5,199 nucleotides of DNA. Source: an uncultured Candidatus Saccharibacteria bacterium. GTDB taxonomy: Bacteria; Patescibacteriota; Saccharimonadia; Saccharimonadales; Saccharimonadaceae. Where the stretch lies: contig CAPNAV010000043.1 in the NCBI GenBank assembly GCA_948663575.1, positions 1 through 5,199 on the forward strand, given 5' to 3'. Below, piece by piece: positions 4,290-5,199 of the stretch (position 1 is its first letter; each line of letters starts with the position of its first letter). The position numbers and the translations under genes are program-made. Below the pieces are notes generated by a model. That model searched no databases. It was not told the origin of the DNA and was given only the letters and a program-made list of their open reading frames with translations.

Positions 4290-4784
4290 ATGACGAATAA
4301 TTATGCCTTTATTGATGGAAATAATTTGTACCACGGTGCACTGGACCAGGGCATTGATTTTAATTATGGCAGGTTGCGATTATATCTGAGAAATGCCCTA
4401 GGAGTGAAAAAAGCGTTTTTGTTCATTGGTTATGTTCCGTCAAATACGGATTTATACAGCATGCTACAGTCCGCTGGTTTTACTCTAGTATTTAAGCCAA
4501 CAGTCCCATATTCTGAAGGAGATAAGATGACCATAAAGGGTAATGTTGATGCAGAGCTTGTTCTATATGCCTCAGCGATTGAATACGACAATTACGATAA
4601 GGCCGTGATTGTCTCTAGCGATGGCGACTTTGCATGTCTTGTGGGATTTTTAAAGAGAAATGATAAACTGAAGAAAATTATTACACCGACGGCTAGATAC
4701 TCAAAGCTTTTGAAGCAATTTCATGATTTCATCTTGCCGCTTAAAGAATTTGAGAGTAGTATTAGGTCTGCGACTAAGGAATAA
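4290..4784 (+). CDS. NYN-domain (LabA/DUF88-like, PIN-fold) putative ribonuclease
   Basis: The 164-residue protein is a single NYN domain. The first strand carries 'YAFIDGNNLY' with D9, the middle region 'TIKGNVDAELVLYA' with D87, and the fourth block 'AVIVSSDGDFACLVGFLK' with D111 and D113. These acidic residues form the metal site of PIN-fold nucleases, and all are present, so it is probably an active cytoplasmic metal-dependent RNase. 'PTARYSKLLKQFHDFI' is the usual late helix, and no extra C-terminal domain is present, as in other short family members. ATG 4290 is fixed by the promoter, whose predicted start is the A of the ATG. The gene stands alone, flanked by near-identical direct repeats, which suggests it may have arrived as a cassette. 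Its target RNA is unknown; a link to the neighbouring structured RNA is only speculation. Confidence 0.88.
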   Translation: MTNNYAFIDGNNLYHGALDQGIDFNYGRLRLYLRNALGVKKAFLFIGYVPSNTDLYSMLQSAGFTLVFKPTVPYSEGDKMTIKGNVDAELVLYASAIEYDNYDKAVIVSSDGDFACLVGFLKRNDKLKKIITPTARYSKLLKQFHDFILPLKEFESSIRSATKE

Positions 4785-4801
4785 GCAACAGAAAACAACA
4801 A

Positions 4802-4846
4802 AACCGGCATTCGCGGTCGGTACAAGAACCTTAGGCTAGTCCGGTT
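4802..4846. other. Stem-loop after the NYN gene
   Basis: AACCGG (4802-4807) pairs perfectly with CCGGTT (4841-4846), enclosing 33 nt that contain a small GGT/ACC pairing. On the minus strand the stem is followed by a U-rich tail (TTTTGTTGTTTTC), which resembles a loose terminator for transcripts entering from the right. On the plus strand no T-run follows. The rest of 4785-4908 shows nothing recognisable. Confidence 0.3.
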
Positions 4847-4908
4847 ATGGTGATATTTCTATATTACATCATGATGCATAGAAAGTCAAACAATTTATAT
4901 GTATAAGG

Positions 4909-4938
4909 TGCCTACTACCTACGCCGATTAAAAGAATG
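4909..4938 (+). repeat. Right direct repeat flanking the NYN gene
   Basis: TGCCTAC (4909-4915) is followed by a duplicated TACCTAC (4916-4922) and then GCCGATTAAAAGAATG, matching the left copy at 4116-4138 except for one substitution and the 7-bp duplication. The A-rich part is also the U-tract of the minus-strand terminator 4930-4962, so this copy looks like the native site. Confidence 0.6.
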
Positions 4939-4962
4939 ACCCATCTCGGATGCGAGGTGGGT
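4930..4962 (-). terminator. Strong intrinsic terminator of the minus-strand gene at the right edge
   Basis: ACCCATCTCG (4939-4948) and CGAGGTGGGT (4953-4962) form a 10-bp stem with one wobble around a 4-nt loop. On the minus strand the stem is followed by CATTCTTTTAA. It lies 57 nt beyond the stop at 5020. Confidence 0.7.
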
Positions 4963-5019
4963 TGGCTTTGAACTAGTAGAAATGTGATAGCAGAAATGCG
5001 AAGATAGGACTAGATAGGG

Positions 5020-5199
5020 TTAGATATAATTTTTAACTGGGAGGGTATAGTCCTCGCCTGTATACTGCTCAGTAAGAGCAATTACATCTAACCTACTATA
5101 GAAATCATATCGACGATCGGCGTAGTCTGCCCACTCCTGAGGGAGGTAGAAAGTTTGGTAAATTTTGAGCTGACGAGCGAGAGTGTTCATGTTGGCGGT
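5020..5199 (-). CDS. C-terminal end of an unrecognised protein (partial, runs off the window)
   Basis: On the minus strand an open frame enters at the right edge and ends at TAA 5020-5022, giving at least 59 residues. An ATG at 5190 lies in frame, but no promoter or ribosome-binding site can be judged, so it is treated as partial. The sequence is rich in aromatic and charged residues, with pieces such as 'LARQLKIYQTFYLPQEWADY', 'RRYDFYSRLDVIALTEQY' and a final 'LPVKNYI'. It looks like a soluble helical tail with no membrane segment. I do not recognise a family. A terminator 57 nt downstream supports a real gene end. Confidence 0.6.
   Translation of the reverse strand, partial: TANMNTLARQLKIYQTFYLPQEWADYADRRYDFYSRLDVIALTEQYTGEDYTLPVKNYI

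Noticed and set aside
1..5199. tRNA, rRNA, CRISPR array or transposase
   Set aside because: No cloverleaf with T-arm, no rRNA signature, no regularly spaced repeats and no transposase motifs were found on either strand.

Overview
The window suggests a Patescibacteria/CPR genome, most likely Saccharibacteria-like. The grounds are indirect: a TrmB-type regulator, a divergent class II nucleotidyltransferase, a NYN nuclease, many unassignable short pieces, and plus-strand genes that start directly on their promoters. No in-frame TGA has to be read as an amino acid, so the standard code fits. No marker gene fixes the taxonomy.

Layout. (1) 1-834: a TrmB-family regulator behind a consensus promoter whose -35 lies in a perfect inverted repeat. 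(2) 835-1324: no intact gene. It holds a start-less ORF remnant, a very small promoter-to-terminator RNA unit (about 50 nt), and three decayed copies of the 3' end of the regulator gene. The last copy carries the promoter of the next gene. (3) 1325-2518: a CCA-adding/poly(A)-polymerase-like nucleotidyltransferase with a long acidic N-terminal extension. (4) 2519-2693: an imperfect direct repeat and the terminator of the opposite strand. (5) 2694-3343, minus: a MYG1/UPF0160-like protein split over two frames, joined at a canonical -1 slippery heptamer, with most expected metal ligands missing. (6) 3344-4042, minus: a strong promoter followed by about 660 nt without a convincing ORF. The first ~470 nt fold as a closed, multi-helix RNA, and G-U wobbles show that the minus strand is the RNA strand. 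(7) 4116-4938: a NYN-domain (LabA/DUF88-like) nuclease flanked by near-identical direct repeats about 800 bp apart. (8) 4930-5199, minus: a strong terminator and the C-terminal end of an unrecognised gene.

How it works together. Five promoters share an extended -10 (TGn + TATAAT/TATACT/TACAAT). Three of them sit so close to their ATG that the mRNA should be leaderless (0-3 nt 5' UTR). The MYG1-like gene is the contrast: it has a strong Shine-Dalgarno sequence and may lie behind a 663-nt structured leader. The most interesting candidate for an undescribed system is this minus-strand unit: a large structured RNA, then a degenerate MYG1-like protein apparently made by -1 frameshifting. The alternative is that the RNA is an independent gene and the protein gene is decaying.
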